From: a bacterium
GTDB taxonomy: Bacteria > AUK180
NCBI GenBank assembly: GCA_030622125.1
Contig: JAUXGM010000038.1
Span: 1 to 16,199 of the forward strand
DNA length: 16,199 nt
Direction: 5' to 3'
A model generated the notes under the pieces. That model worked only from the letters and a program-made list of their open reading frames with translations. It was not told the origin of the DNA and ran no database searches. This document shows positions 1 to 8,244 of the stretch, one piece after another (positions within the stretch are counted from its first letter, which is position 1; every line of letters starts with the position of its first letter). The translations under genes and the position numbers were made by a program.

Positions 1-3000
1 AATAAAATTGAATTGCGCACAATTCCCAATTCGAATACCGTCCCAGGAATTACCGAGATCAGCAGTTCCGGTCACATCAGTTCCTATACAATTTCCTAAG
101 ACTACATTATTATCCGTTCCACTGCCATCAATTCTAACACCACTCTGGTCATTTCCTGAAATAATATTTCGTGCTGTTGCAATGGTTCCACCAATGGTAT
201 TTGATTTCGCTCCACTACGGATATATACACCACTCCATGAATTTCCAAGATCAGCAGTTCCATTCACATCTGTTCCTATATAATTTCCAAGTATCTGATT
301 ATTGCTTCCAAGAATATAGACCCCATTAATATCATTGCCTGATATGATATTTCTTGCCTCTGCAACTGTCCCGCCAACTGTATTTGATTGAGCACCAGCA
401 AATATGGCTACACCCTGGGATGAATTCCCCAGATCAGCAGTGCCGTTTACATTCGTTCCGATGTAATTACCGAGAACAACATTGTTATCAGTACCACTGT
501 TACAAATATAGACCCCATTAATGCCATTGCCTGATATGATATTTCTCGCTCCGGCGGTAGTGCCACCAATAGTATTTGATTGAGCACCGTTCTGGATTAA
601 TACCCCAGAAGATAAATTAGCGAGAGCATTAGAACCGGTTACATCTGTACCGATGTAATTACCAAGAACCACATTATCATTCGTATCTATATCTCTAATT
701 ATTATTCCACAGTTAGTATTACCTGAAATGATATTTCTTGCACCATCAATTGTACCACCAAGTGTATTTGATTGAGCACCATTACTGATGCGTACACCAT
801 ACTGTGAATTCCCCCTATCAAGAGTGCCAGTTACATCTGTTCCGATATAATTACCAAGAACAATATTATTATCTGTTCCACTTTCTTGGATATAGACACC
901 ATTTTGGTCATTACCTGATATAATATTTCTGGCACCTGCATCTGTACCACCAATTGTATTTGATTTTGCACCTCCGCCAATAGTGATACCGTGAGCTGTA
1001 TTACCTAAATCAGCAGTGCCATTCACATCAGTTCCTATGTAATTTCCAAGAACTATATTATTATCCGTTCCAATATCCCGAATATAAACACCACGGGTAT
1101 TATTGCCGGATATGATATTTCTCGCTCCTGCTATTGTACCGCCAATTGTATTTGATTGAGCACCGCTCGTAATGCTTATGCCACTGCCTGAGTTCCCTAA
1201 GCCGGCATCACCGGCGGCGTTTAAACCGATATAATTCCCGAGCACTTGATTATCATCAGTGCCGATGCTTGTAATATGGATACCATATTGATCATTAGCG
1301 GAAACAATATTTCCGGCTCCCGAGATCGTGCCGCCGATCGTATTTGACTGAGCACCACTCATGATGAGTACACCACTCTGTGTATTACCTAAAGCCGCGT
1401 CACCAGCGGCATTCGTTCCAATGTAATTACCAAGCACTTGGTTATTATCCGTACCGCTGCTCAAGATCCTGACACCATTCTGGCCGTTTCCGGATATGAT
1501 ATTTCTTGCTTCTGCGTCTGTTCCGCCAATTATATTTGATTGAGGACCACCGCCCATATAAATACCACATTGTGAATTGCCCAAATCTAAAGTACCGGAT
1601 ACATCCGTACCAATATAATTGCCGATGACCTTATTATTATCCGTGCCAATGCCATAGATATTAATTCCGCCGTTGTTCCCGGATATAATATTTCTCGCTC
1701 CTGCTATTGTACCACCAATTGTATTTGATTGAGCACCTACAACAATATCCACACCAACCTCCGAATTGCCAATATCAACAATCCCGGTTACATCTGTACC
1801 GATATAATTACCGATAACAACATTGTTATTTGTACCACTTTCACGGATTGAAACTCCCGCCCAGCCATTTCCTGAAATAACATTTCTTGCTCCGGCAATG
1901 GTACCGCCAATCGTATTCGATTGAGCGCCCCAAGAGATACATACCCCATGTCTGATATTACCCAAATCAGACGAGCCATTCACATCTGTCCCGATATAAT
2001 TGCCAAGTATTTTATTGTTATCTGTCCCACTATCTCTTATATAAACTCCGTAGTGGCCATTTCCGGAAATAATGTTTCTTGCTGCATCAGAATCGCCACC
2101 GATAATATTTGATTTGGCTCCCCCGCCAATAGTGATGCCATAATTTGTATTACCTAAATCTACAGTGCCATTCACATCAGTTCCTATGTAATTACCAATG
2201 ATTATGTTATTATCTACACCGTCATTGCCGTAAATAGATATTCCTGATTGACCGTTAGCGGATATGAGATTACCTTTCCCTGAAATAGTTGAACCGATCG
2301 TGTTTGCATGAGCTGCAGCTGTTATAGAGATGCCGTGCTGTGTATTTCCGAGAGCTGTATCCCCTGCTGCATTAGTGCCGATATAATTGCCGTATATTTC
2401 ATTATCATAAGCATCATTACAAAGAAAAACACCATGCTGGTCATTACCAGAGATGATATTTCTTGCGCCGTCAGAAGAACCGCCTACGATATTTAAATGG
2501 GCCCAACTGATCGAAACACCTGAATACGAATTGCCAATATCCAATGTGCCGGTTACATCCGTTCCTATATAATTACCAAGTATTTTATTACCGATACTAT
2601 CTTTACCTGTAATGTAGATCCCGGTTATATCATTACCTGAAACCAGGTTTCCCATTCCTGCAATAGTACTACCGATAGTATTTGAACTAGCACCGCTGTG
2701 AATATATATACCGGTATGAGAATTTCCAAGGTCAGCAGTGCCCGAAGTGTCTGTGCCCACATAATTATTTGCAATAAGATTTCCTGTGGCAGAAGCACCG
2801 GTTATTTTGATCCCAGAGGGTCTAAATCCGGGCAATCCAGAAAACCTATTAATTACCAGTCCGGCAACAATATTATTTGCGGAAGTTATACTTATACCAC
2901 TACATCCTGAGGTATTAGTTCCGTCTATTTCAACATCATGATTCAAGCCTGCAAAAATGATCGTTCCACCAGTGGTATCGCTCAGTGCCGGTAATGCACT

Positions 3001-3195
3001 TGTGGGTTGAATTGTTCCTGAAATGGAAAATACGATCGTATCCGCACCCGCATTCCCATTGGCATCCGTAATTGCCTGACGCAACGAACCTGGACCAGCA
3101 TCATTTGTAGTTATTACCGTATAAGTTGCAGAAAACAGACCAACAGCAGAAAAAACTAAACAAAGAAAAGAAAGAAAAAGTTTTTGGACTTTCAT
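1..3195 (-). CDS. Giant secreted right-handed beta-helix repeat protein with CSLREA-like N-terminus (3' end outside window)
   Basis: Probably a secreted or surface-anchored fibre-like protein of unknown ligand. Read on the minus strand, one frame stays open from ATG 3195 to base 1 (1065 codons) and leaves the window. Residues 1-23 form a signal peptide (MKVQKLFLSF start, cleavage probably after FSA). Residues 30-56 (TNDAGPGSLRQ, then GADTIVF) match the CSLREA-type domain that precedes beta-helices in large secreted proteins. From about residue 125 a unit of 63-65 residues recurs about 15 times. Each unit holds GNYIGTD-VTGTADLGNS, GV-I, GAQSNTIGGT and ARNIISGN, i.e. two beta-helix turns per unit. 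The conserved Ala codon of GAQS lies at 391, 583, 775, 967, 1159, 1351, 1543, 1732, 1924, 2116, 2311, 2500 and 2689, so spacing is 189, 192 or 195 bases. An AGGAG site (3202-3206) sits 6 nt before the ATG. The C-terminus, which could show the anchoring mode, is not in the window. Confidence 0.93.
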   Translation of the reverse strand, partial: MKVQKLFLSFLCLVFSAVGLFSATYTVITTNDAGPGSLRQAITDANGNAGADTIVFSISGTIQPTSALPALSDTTGGTIIFAGLNHDVEIDGTNTSGCSGISITSANNIVAGLVINRFSGLPGFRPSGIKITGASATGNLIANNYVGTDTSGTADLGNSHTGIYIHSGASSNTIGSTIAGMGNLVSGNDITGIYITGKDSIGNKILGNYIGTDVTGTLDIGNSYSGVSISWAHLNIVGGSSDGARNIISGNDQHGVFLCNDAYDNEIYGNYIGTNAAGDTALGNTQHGISITAAAHANTIGSTISGKGNLISANGQSGISIYGNDGVDNNIIIGNYIGTDVNGTVDLGNTNYGITIGGGAKSNIIGGDSDAARNIISGNGHYGVYIRDSGTDNNKILGNYIGTDVNGSSDLGNIRHGVCISWGAQSNTIGGTIAGARNVISGNGWAGVSIRESGTNNNVVIGNYIGTDVTGIVDIGNSEVGVDIVVGAQSNTIGGTIAGARNIISGNNGGINIYGIGTDNNKVIGNYIGTDVSGTLDLGNSQCGIYMGGGPQSNIIGGTDAEARNIISGNGQNGVRILSSGTDNNQVLGNYIGTNAAGDAALGNTQSGVLIMSGAQSNTIGGTISGAGNIVSANDQYGIHITSIGTDDNQVLGNYIGLNAAGDAGLGNSGSGISITSGAQSNTIGGTIAGARNIISGNNTRGVYIRDIGTDNNIVLGNYIGTDVNGTADLGNTAHGITIGGGAKSNTIGGTDAGARNIISGNDQNGVYIQESGTDNNIVLGNYIGTDVTGTLDRGNSQYGVRISNGAQSNTLGGTIDGARNIISGNTNCGIIIRDIDTNDNVVLGNYIGTDVTGSNALANLSSGVLIQNGAQSNTIGGTTAGARNIISGNGINGVYICNSGTDNNVVLGNYIGTNVNGTADLGNSSQGVAIFAGAQSNTVGGTVAEARNIISGNDINGVYILGSNNQILGNYIGTDVNGTADLGNSWSGVYIRSGAKSNTIGGTIATARNIISGNDQSGVRIDGSGTDNNVVLGNCIGTDVTGTADLGNSWDGIRIGNCAQFNFI

Positions 3196-3217
3196 AATTT
3201 ACTCCTTTTATTTGTAA

Positions 3218-3246
3218 ATTATAGCATAATTTTAATTAAAAATCAA
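3218..3246 (-). promoter_or_regulatory. Sigma-70 promoter of the beta-helix gene
   Basis: On the minus strand TTGATT (3246-3241), a 17-bp spacer and a perfect TATAAT (3223-3218) precede the beta-helix gene; transcription should start near 3211, leaving a short leader with AGGAG. The -35 box overlaps the stop codon of the transketolase subunit gene, so the beta-helix gene has its own promoter but could also receive read-through from the operon. Confidence 0.75.
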
Positions 3247-4097
3247 ATTGCATCAAGGTGTTCTTCGCCACTCTCCAATTCTGCCATTGCCTTCTTAAAT
3301 TCTTCTTCATTGGGTGCTCTGCCGTGCCACTGAACTTTGTTTTCCATAAAAGAAATACCTTTTCCTTTGATGGTCTTTGCAATGATTGCCACCGGTTTAT
3401 TCTTTACAGAATTTACTTTTTTAAATCCGTCTATGATCTCTTTTAAATTATGACCGGCTATTTCAATTACTTCCCAATTAAAACTTTCCAATCTCTTCTT
3501 TAACGGATTTTTATTTTTTACTTCATCTACCTTTCCGTCAATTTGAAGACCGTTAAAATCAACTATCATGATCACATTGTCAAGTTTATAATGACCGGCA
3601 GTGGAGATCGCTTCCCATATCTGCCCCTCATCCATTTCACCATCGCCAACCATACAGTAAACATAAGCAGAATTTTTATCATATTTGAGTGACATTGCAA
3701 TACCGTTTGCAATTGATAACCCCTGCCCAAGTGACCCGCTTGAAACTTCTATTCCGGCGGTCTTTAACATATGCGGATGTCCTTGAAGGTTGGAATCGAT
3801 CTTCCTAAATGTTTTTAATTCCTCAACGGGAAAATAGCCGGTCATTGCTAAAACAGTGTAAAGTGCAGGACAAATATGCCCTTTTGAAAGTATAAATCGA
3901 TCCCTTTCATTCCAATCAGGCTCATCCGATCTATGTCTCAAAAAATTATAATAGAGAGCAACTAAAATATCTATTGCTGAAAGCGAGCCGCCGGGATGTC
4001 CCGATCCGGCAAGATAGATCATTTTAATAATATGCTTACGTGCCATGTATGCCCGTTTTTTTAATTCAATTATAGAGAGACCTATTGGATATTCCAT
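3243..4097 (-). CDS. Transketolase, N-terminal (TPP pyrophosphate-binding) subunit
   Basis: Cytoplasmic thiamine-diphosphate enzyme subunit of the non-oxidative pentose phosphate pathway; it supplies the half of the active site that binds the TPP diphosphate and Mg2+. The 284 residues carry GSGHPGGSLS (31-40), SKGH (71-74), GSLGQG (121-126) and the TPP/metal motif GDGEMDEG (151-158) followed by N182, all standard for the family. The length is typical for the N-terminal half of a split transketolase. Its partner, the C-terminal pyrimidine-binding subunit, normally follows directly; here the next gene downstream is the unrelated beta-helix gene. The start at 4097 overlaps the patatin gene by 16 nt and has AGGGA just upstream, so translation is probably coupled. 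Other TPP enzymes with the same fold (DXS, split sugar-transketolase-like enzymes) are less likely given the close match to transketolase N-halves. Confidence 0.92.
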   Translation of the reverse strand: MEYPIGLSIIELKKRAYMARKHIIKMIYLAGSGHPGGSLSAIDILVALYYNFLRHRSDEPDWNERDRFILSKGHICPALYTVLAMTGYFPVEELKTFRKIDSNLQGHPHMLKTAGIEVSSGSLGQGLSIANGIAMSLKYDKNSAYVYCMVGDGEMDEGQIWEAISTAGHYKLDNVIMIVDFNGLQIDGKVDEVKNKNPLKKRLESFNWEVIEIAGHNLKEIIDGFKKVNSVKNKPVAIIAKTIKGKGISFMENKVQWHGRAPNEEEFKKAMAELESGEEHLDAI

Positions 4098-4960
4098 CTT
4101 GTCCCTTTGAACATTTTGAAATTTCTTTTTTTTATGCCCTTATTTTTATATGAGTAGGTTTCCTTTTTAATACTTTTTTTTGCGCTTACATAAATTTTTC
4201 TATATAACGAAAAGTCCGACCATTTATATTCTCTTAGGTCAAATCTTTTAACAAAAGTTGCAAAATGCCTTTCCAAATTATTTAAATAAGAGCTGTAAAT
4301 ATTATTTAGGTTCATCAAGAGTGAAATCCCACTGAGTTCTCCGTTTGGCTCCTTATAACTTCCGGATATATCAGAAAGATAAGTCCTGTCCGCTCCCAAT
4401 TTATAAGCATATAATACCGGAATATTTTCTAAAAAACCACCATCGGAAAAATATTCTCCATTGATATCAACGGGTGGAAAAACAACCGGCACCGACATTG
4501 AAGCAACAATTGCAGGGACAAGTTCTCCCTTTGAAAAAATAGTATAATTACCTTTGGTTAAATTAACAGCTCCTAAATATATGGGAATAGGGAGTTCTTC
4601 AAATCTAATCTTGCCGAATATATCATAAAACAATTGAAAAACTTCCTCATTTTGAAAAAGAGACGATTGCTTTACAAGTTTAAGACCATCAAAAAATGTT
4701 TTAGCAGTATGAAAAATATTCTTATGCTCCGGATTTGCAAAATGTTCTTCTATTTTTTTTAATATATCCATAGAAAAAACTTTACTTTCCAAACCCTTTA
4801 TCTTTTTTATATCACCGTTAAAAAAACTATATAAAGCAGCAGCAAATGCACCCGCACTTACACCGATGATACTGTTTATCTTTAAATTACAATTTTCTAA
4901 AAAGGCGATGTGAGCAATTCCTTTGACCCCGCCGCCGGAAAGTATAATAAAATTTTTCAC
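4082..4960 (-). CDS. Patatin-like phospholipase (acyl hydrolase)
   Basis: Predicted lipid acyl hydrolase using a Ser-Asp dyad. The 292-residue protein has the oxyanion-hole motif GGGVKG (9-14), the nucleophile elbow GVSAG with Ser35 (33-37) and the catalytic Asp in DGG (D173-G175), in the order and spacing of bacterial RssA/YchK-type patatins. No signal peptide or membrane segment is seen, so it is probably cytosolic or peripherally membrane-bound. The start codon overlaps the stop of the upstream 372-aa gene (ATGA, 4960-4957), and its 3' end overlaps the transketolase gene, so it is embedded in the operon. The C-terminal 90 residues are Lys- and Tyr-rich. Substrate is unknown. Confidence 0.9.
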   Translation of the reverse strand: MKNFIILSGGGVKGIAHIAFLENCNLKINSIIGVSAGAFAAALYSFFNGDIKKIKGLESKVFSMDILKKIEEHFANPEHKNIFHTAKTFFDGLKLVKQSSLFQNEEVFQLFYDIFGKIRFEELPIPIYLGAVNLTKGNYTIFSKGELVPAIVASMSVPVVFPPVDINGEYFSDGGFLENIPVLYAYKLGADRTYLSDISGSYKEPNGELSGISLLMNLNNIYSSYLNNLERHFATFVKRFDLREYKWSDFSLYRKIYVSAKKSIKKETYSYKNKGIKKRNFKMFKGTRWNIQ

Positions 4961-6075
4961 CCTTCAATGATCTCAACATTTGCTCGAGGAACAATAACCT
5001 TATCCCCGTTTTCAAGTTCAACTTCCACTACCCTGACCATTGCCTCTGATTCTAATTTTTGGAGTTTTGACGGCAGAGAAACAACCTTAGCGATCTCGCC
5101 AAAATATGGATTTCTTATTATTCTGATATTTTTGCCCTTTTCAAGAAAATATTCCGGTGCCTTAATATGTTCATCGGAGTAATTTAAATCGGTTGCAATG
5201 ATCTCAGGTCTGATAACCCCTGCTCTTATCTGTGTTGCACCGTTTATTGAAACAAATTTGCCATCAAGTGATCTTAAAAGCTCAAAGGTCTGCTTAGCCA
5301 TATTTATCATACCAAATCCTTCCGTAACAACAATAGAAAGCGGGATTTTTTCATTTCCGGTGATCGCTACCCCGATCTCATATCCGAGAAGTGCTTTTAT
5401 GTCGGCATCATCAATTCCTGCTGTAATAATGCCCTTAACACCGATTGCCATTGCTTTTTTAATAAAATGATAATCCGTATGTGAACCTGCAACAATAATT
5501 TTGTCTTTTAGGTCATCGCTGAGATCATCTGTTTTAGCACTCTTTTCAGGTCCGCTTACAATAACTTTTAAGTTACCCATTCTTTCACCGCCAAGTCCGA
5601 AGATGCCCTGGATAAAAGAACCTTTTGTTTTAATAATAACTCCTTCTTCCGGTATAACTTCCTTTACAATACCGCCAATGTATGCCAACACATTAATTGG
5701 TTGAGGCTGCATTCTCAAAACACATTGACCGGTAACTGTTGAGATAGATTCTACAATACCGTTAATAGGTGATTTTACAGTATCTCTTATAAGTCCGAAA
5801 AGTGACTTTTTTTCCGCAAGGACCTGCTCCTGTTTAATATCATCTCCTTCTTTCACAAGTAAAAATTTCTCCATTTCAGCCGGAAGAATTCCCATTTTTC
5901 CTGCAACTTTAATAATGTAAACATTCCCCGGAAGTTCTGCTGACGCCACTATATCAAATGGCTTTACTTCATCGCCTTTTTCTACCAATGTTTTTCCCTT
6001 TATAGGAAGCAACCTTTCCTTTTCTATTAAGGTATATTTTGAAACCTTTAATCCTGGTGTATATGCTTGTCCCAT
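4957..6075 (-). CDS. Conserved GlmL-neighbour protein with lipoyl/barrel-sandwich-like segment, function unknown
   Basis: Not assigned to a characterised function. The 372 residues contain no signal peptide. Residues 24-60 (KGKTLVEKGDEVKPFDIVA) and 96-122 (KSPINGIVESISTVTGQCV) resemble the paired half-motifs of biotinyl/lipoyl or RnfC-type hammerhead folds, but no modifiable Lys in an MKM or DKA motif is visible. Residues 155-270 are Gly-rich and look like an alpha/beta domain (FGLGGERMGNLKV, then IIVAGSHTDYHFIKKAMAIG, then GIITAGIDD). The last 40 residues (VRVVEVELENGDKVIVPRAN) look like a small beta-barrel. An AGGGAG site lies in the end of the upstream ATPase gene, whose TAA is 2 nt before this ATG, so the two are surely co-translated. 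That linkage suggests it works with the GlmL-like ATPase, perhaps as its client or membrane adaptor; this is inference. Confidence 0.8.
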   Translation of the reverse strand: MGQAYTPGLKVSKYTLIEKERLLPIKGKTLVEKGDEVKPFDIVASAELPGNVYIIKVAGKMGILPAEMEKFLLVKEGDDIKQEQVLAEKKSLFGLIRDTVKSPINGIVESISTVTGQCVLRMQPQPINVLAYIGGIVKEVIPEEGVIIKTKGSFIQGIFGLGGERMGNLKVIVSGPEKSAKTDDLSDDLKDKIIVAGSHTDYHFIKKAMAIGVKGIITAGIDDADIKALLGYEIGVAITGNEKIPLSIVVTEGFGMINMAKQTFELLRSLDGKFVSINGATQIRAGVIRPEIIATDLNYSDEHIKAPEYFLEKGKNIRIIRNPYFGEIAKVVSLPSKLQKLESEAMVRVVEVELENGDKVIVPRANVEIIEG

Positions 6076-6077
6076 AA

Positions 6078-7913
6078 TTATCTCCCTGTTATTTTCTCAA
6101 ATTCATCGGTTGGATATAAATTCATTGCTTTATACCATTTAACGATCTTTTCTTTTCGCTGCTCATCGTTTAAATTGATATTAAAAGGTCTTCCCCTTGT
6201 ATCAATAATAATACCTACAACCCCACCGTTTAATGTTGCTTCAATCGGTTTATTATTACCGGCGCCCATATTAAATCCCTGCAATGGTTTTATCGTTGCC
6301 TTTGCTGTTTCACCAGCACCAAGCGGATAGATAACGATCTCACCATAGTTTATTTTTTCTGTTTTTCTTTTCCCATCGGGGAATTCAATATCTACTTCCA
6401 ATACAGGTTTTATTCCTTTCTTTAAATTACCAAAAGGTGCCACTGATGTTCCAAGATAGATCAGACAATCTTTTTCAAAAACATCGGTAGCTGCCTTTTC
6501 ATTTACCTGGGAAAGAACACCGAGCTGCGGCATCATAAAGATACTGTCAACCGTAAGATCGGTTATTCCAATTGGGGCGAAGGCATCTATCATCATTAAA
6601 GCCGCTTGTTGGCGTCTTGGTGAATGAGAAAGCACACCGCCGGAGCCAACGAGCATATCCAATTTAAACATATCTATCAATGTTTGCCCTGATGTTTTCT
6701 GAGAAAAGGCATCCGATATCGTCCTCTGCTGTTGAACACCTTTTAAACCGACGGCAAGGGATTTATGCTGGATAAAAGCGAGACGAAGTGCTTCTCTTGC
6801 CAATGCTTGTTCTATCAGTAATTCTTCAAGTGTTTGTGGGATCGTTGTTGGTCTGATCATCTTGTTCTTTATTCGGTTCCTAATATCTTTCAGATCGGGA
6901 TGAAATGGTAGCCATCTCATAATATTATCCGCTCCGGCTTCAGCAAAAACCTCACTTATCGAATATGACATTCCAAGGTTTGCAGAAACCGTTCTATTAA
7001 ATATATTTCCAAACACCGAAAAGATATCAGTTGTTGCACCGCCTATATCAACGCCCACGATATCGATCTTTTTCTGCTTTGCAATTGTTTGCATAATGAG
7101 CCCGACAGCACCGGGAGTCGGCATAATATCTACATCCGTCCATTCCATCAATGTTTTATAACCCGGGGCATGTGCCATAACATGTTCAAGGAACAATTCC
7201 TGGATCATTAACCTTGCAGGCATAAGATTTTCCCTCTCTAATGTAGGTCTAATGTTATCGGTAACCTGTAATGCAGTGGCTTTGAGTGTTTCTTTTATAT
7301 TTTCTCTTGCTGCCGTGTTGCCTGCATAAATAACAGGTAATTGATAGGAAATACCCAAACGGGCTTTGGGGTTCGCTGCCTTGATGATCTCAGCAAGTTC
7401 TACTACATGTTTGATCGTTCCGCCATCCGTGCCGCCGGATAAAAGTATCATGTCCGGTCGCAAGTGTCTTATTATTTCAATCTTTTCATGGATAGGTCTT
7501 GTATCATTTGTTGCTATGATATCCATAACAATTGCACCGGCACCAAGAGCCGCTCTCTCTGCGGATTCTGCCGTCATACTTTTTACAACACCCGCAACCA
7601 TCATTTGAAGTCCGCCTCCCGCCGAAGAGGTCGATATATAAATATCTGTTCCTTCCTTATCGTTTTCTTGCGGTTTAATGAATTCTTGCTTTTCATTTAA
7701 AAACTTAATATCGGTAAGTTCTTCAAGTTCGCCAACCGCATTGATAACACCTTTTGTAACATTCTCAACCGGTGCTTCAACAGTAGTGGGTGCTTCACCT
7801 CTTTTAATAAGACGGTAAAATTCACCTTTTTTTTCTATAAGGATCGCCTTTGTGGTGGTAGAACCGCAGTCGGTTGCCACAATTCTTTTGATATCGGAAT
7901 AACCAGTCTCCAT
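6078..7913 (-). CDS. GlmL/MutL-family ASKHA ATPase (glutamate mutase L-like)
   Basis: Member of the GlmL (MutL) family, acetate/sugar kinase-Hsp70-actin fold proteins encoded beside adenosylcobalamin-dependent glutamate mutase and ornithine aminomutase and thought to act as reactivating chaperones. The 611 residues show the phosphate-1 loop DCGSTTTK (15-22), the family motif SSAGGGLQMMVAG (from 96), phosphate-2 VDIGGATTD (288-296) and the adenosine loop GSGG (423-426) followed by VLSHSPRR. All ATPase motifs are intact, so it should be active. The start is well supported: AAGGAG (7921-7926) lies 7 nt upstream. It sits 16 nt after the 104-aa gene and 2 nt before the 372-aa gene. No mutase subunit (no DxHxxG cobalamin motif) occurs in the window, so its client is unknown. 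It is unrelated to DNA mismatch-repair MutL. Confidence 0.9.
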   Translation of the reverse strand: METGYSDIKRIVATDCGSTTTKAILIEKKGEFYRLIKRGEAPTTVEAPVENVTKGVINAVGELEELTDIKFLNEKQEFIKPQENDKEGTDIYISTSSAGGGLQMMVAGVVKSMTAESAERAALGAGAIVMDIIATNDTRPIHEKIEIIRHLRPDMILLSGGTDGGTIKHVVELAEIIKAANPKARLGISYQLPVIYAGNTAARENIKETLKATALQVTDNIRPTLERENLMPARLMIQELFLEHVMAHAPGYKTLMEWTDVDIMPTPGAVGLIMQTIAKQKKIDIVGVDIGGATTDIFSVFGNIFNRTVSANLGMSYSISEVFAEAGADNIMRWLPFHPDLKDIRNRIKNKMIRPTTIPQTLEELLIEQALAREALRLAFIQHKSLAVGLKGVQQQRTISDAFSQKTSGQTLIDMFKLDMLVGSGGVLSHSPRRQQAALMMIDAFAPIGITDLTVDSIFMMPQLGVLSQVNEKAATDVFEKDCLIYLGTSVAPFGNLKKGIKPVLEVDIEFPDGKRKTEKINYGEIVIYPLGAGETAKATIKPLQGFNMGAGNNKPIEATLNGGVVGIIIDTRGRPFNINLNDEQRKEKIVKWYKAMNLYPTDEFEKITGR

Positions 7914-7929
7914 ATACTAACTCCTTTTC

Positions 7930-8244
7930 TTATTTCTTTTTTGCTTTTTTTAATGCCCTTTGCTCTTCTCTTTTTTCTTTGTCATACTTTTCTATCATAT
8001 CAATTATTATATCAATTGAATCTCTTTTTTCAAGAAAATTCACAAATTCGCTATAATCATTTTTTACAACAAATGCCTTTATAAACGGCTCAAAAAGTGC
8101 CATTCCCTGACTTGCCACATAATTTAAGGGTCTATTTAATTCGATAAAAAGGATTGCAGGGGTAGCAAATCCGTGATCAACAATAAATCGTGCCACTTTT
8201 TCTGCTACAATAAGTTCATTTTCTTTTATGTTACTCGTTTCCAT
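7930..8244 (-). CDS. Small conserved protein preceding GlmL-like ATPase, function unknown
   Basis: A 104-residue soluble protein with no assigned function. Residues 12-56 (ending FATPAILFIELNRPL, then NYVASQGMALFEPFIKAF) carry a pattern I recall from short proteins next to GlmL-type ATPases in other phyla: Ala-Pro-Ala-like turn, FxE, PL, SQ, F-P. It may be an amphipathic helical membrane-associated segment. The C-terminus (84-104) is highly charged and Lys-rich (KYDKEKREEQRALKKAKKK). The start overlaps the upstream membrane protein gene by 14 nt, and the stop is 16 nt before the ATPase gene, so it is translated within the same operon and probably works with the ATPase. That functional link is inferred from position only. 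Confidence 0.82.
   Translation of the reverse strand: METSNIKENELIVAEKVARFIVDHGFATPAILFIELNRPLNYVASQGMALFEPFIKAFVVKNDYSEFVNFLEKRDSIDIIIDMIEKYDKEKREEQRALKKAKKK

Noticed and set aside
1-3195. CRISPR-like regular repeats
   Set aside because: The period is 64 codons in an open frame with protein-level conservation; it is a coding repeat.
6078-7913. DNA mismatch-repair MutL
   Set aside because: The protein has ASKHA ATPase loops and GlmL motifs, not the GHKL motifs of mismatch-repair MutL.
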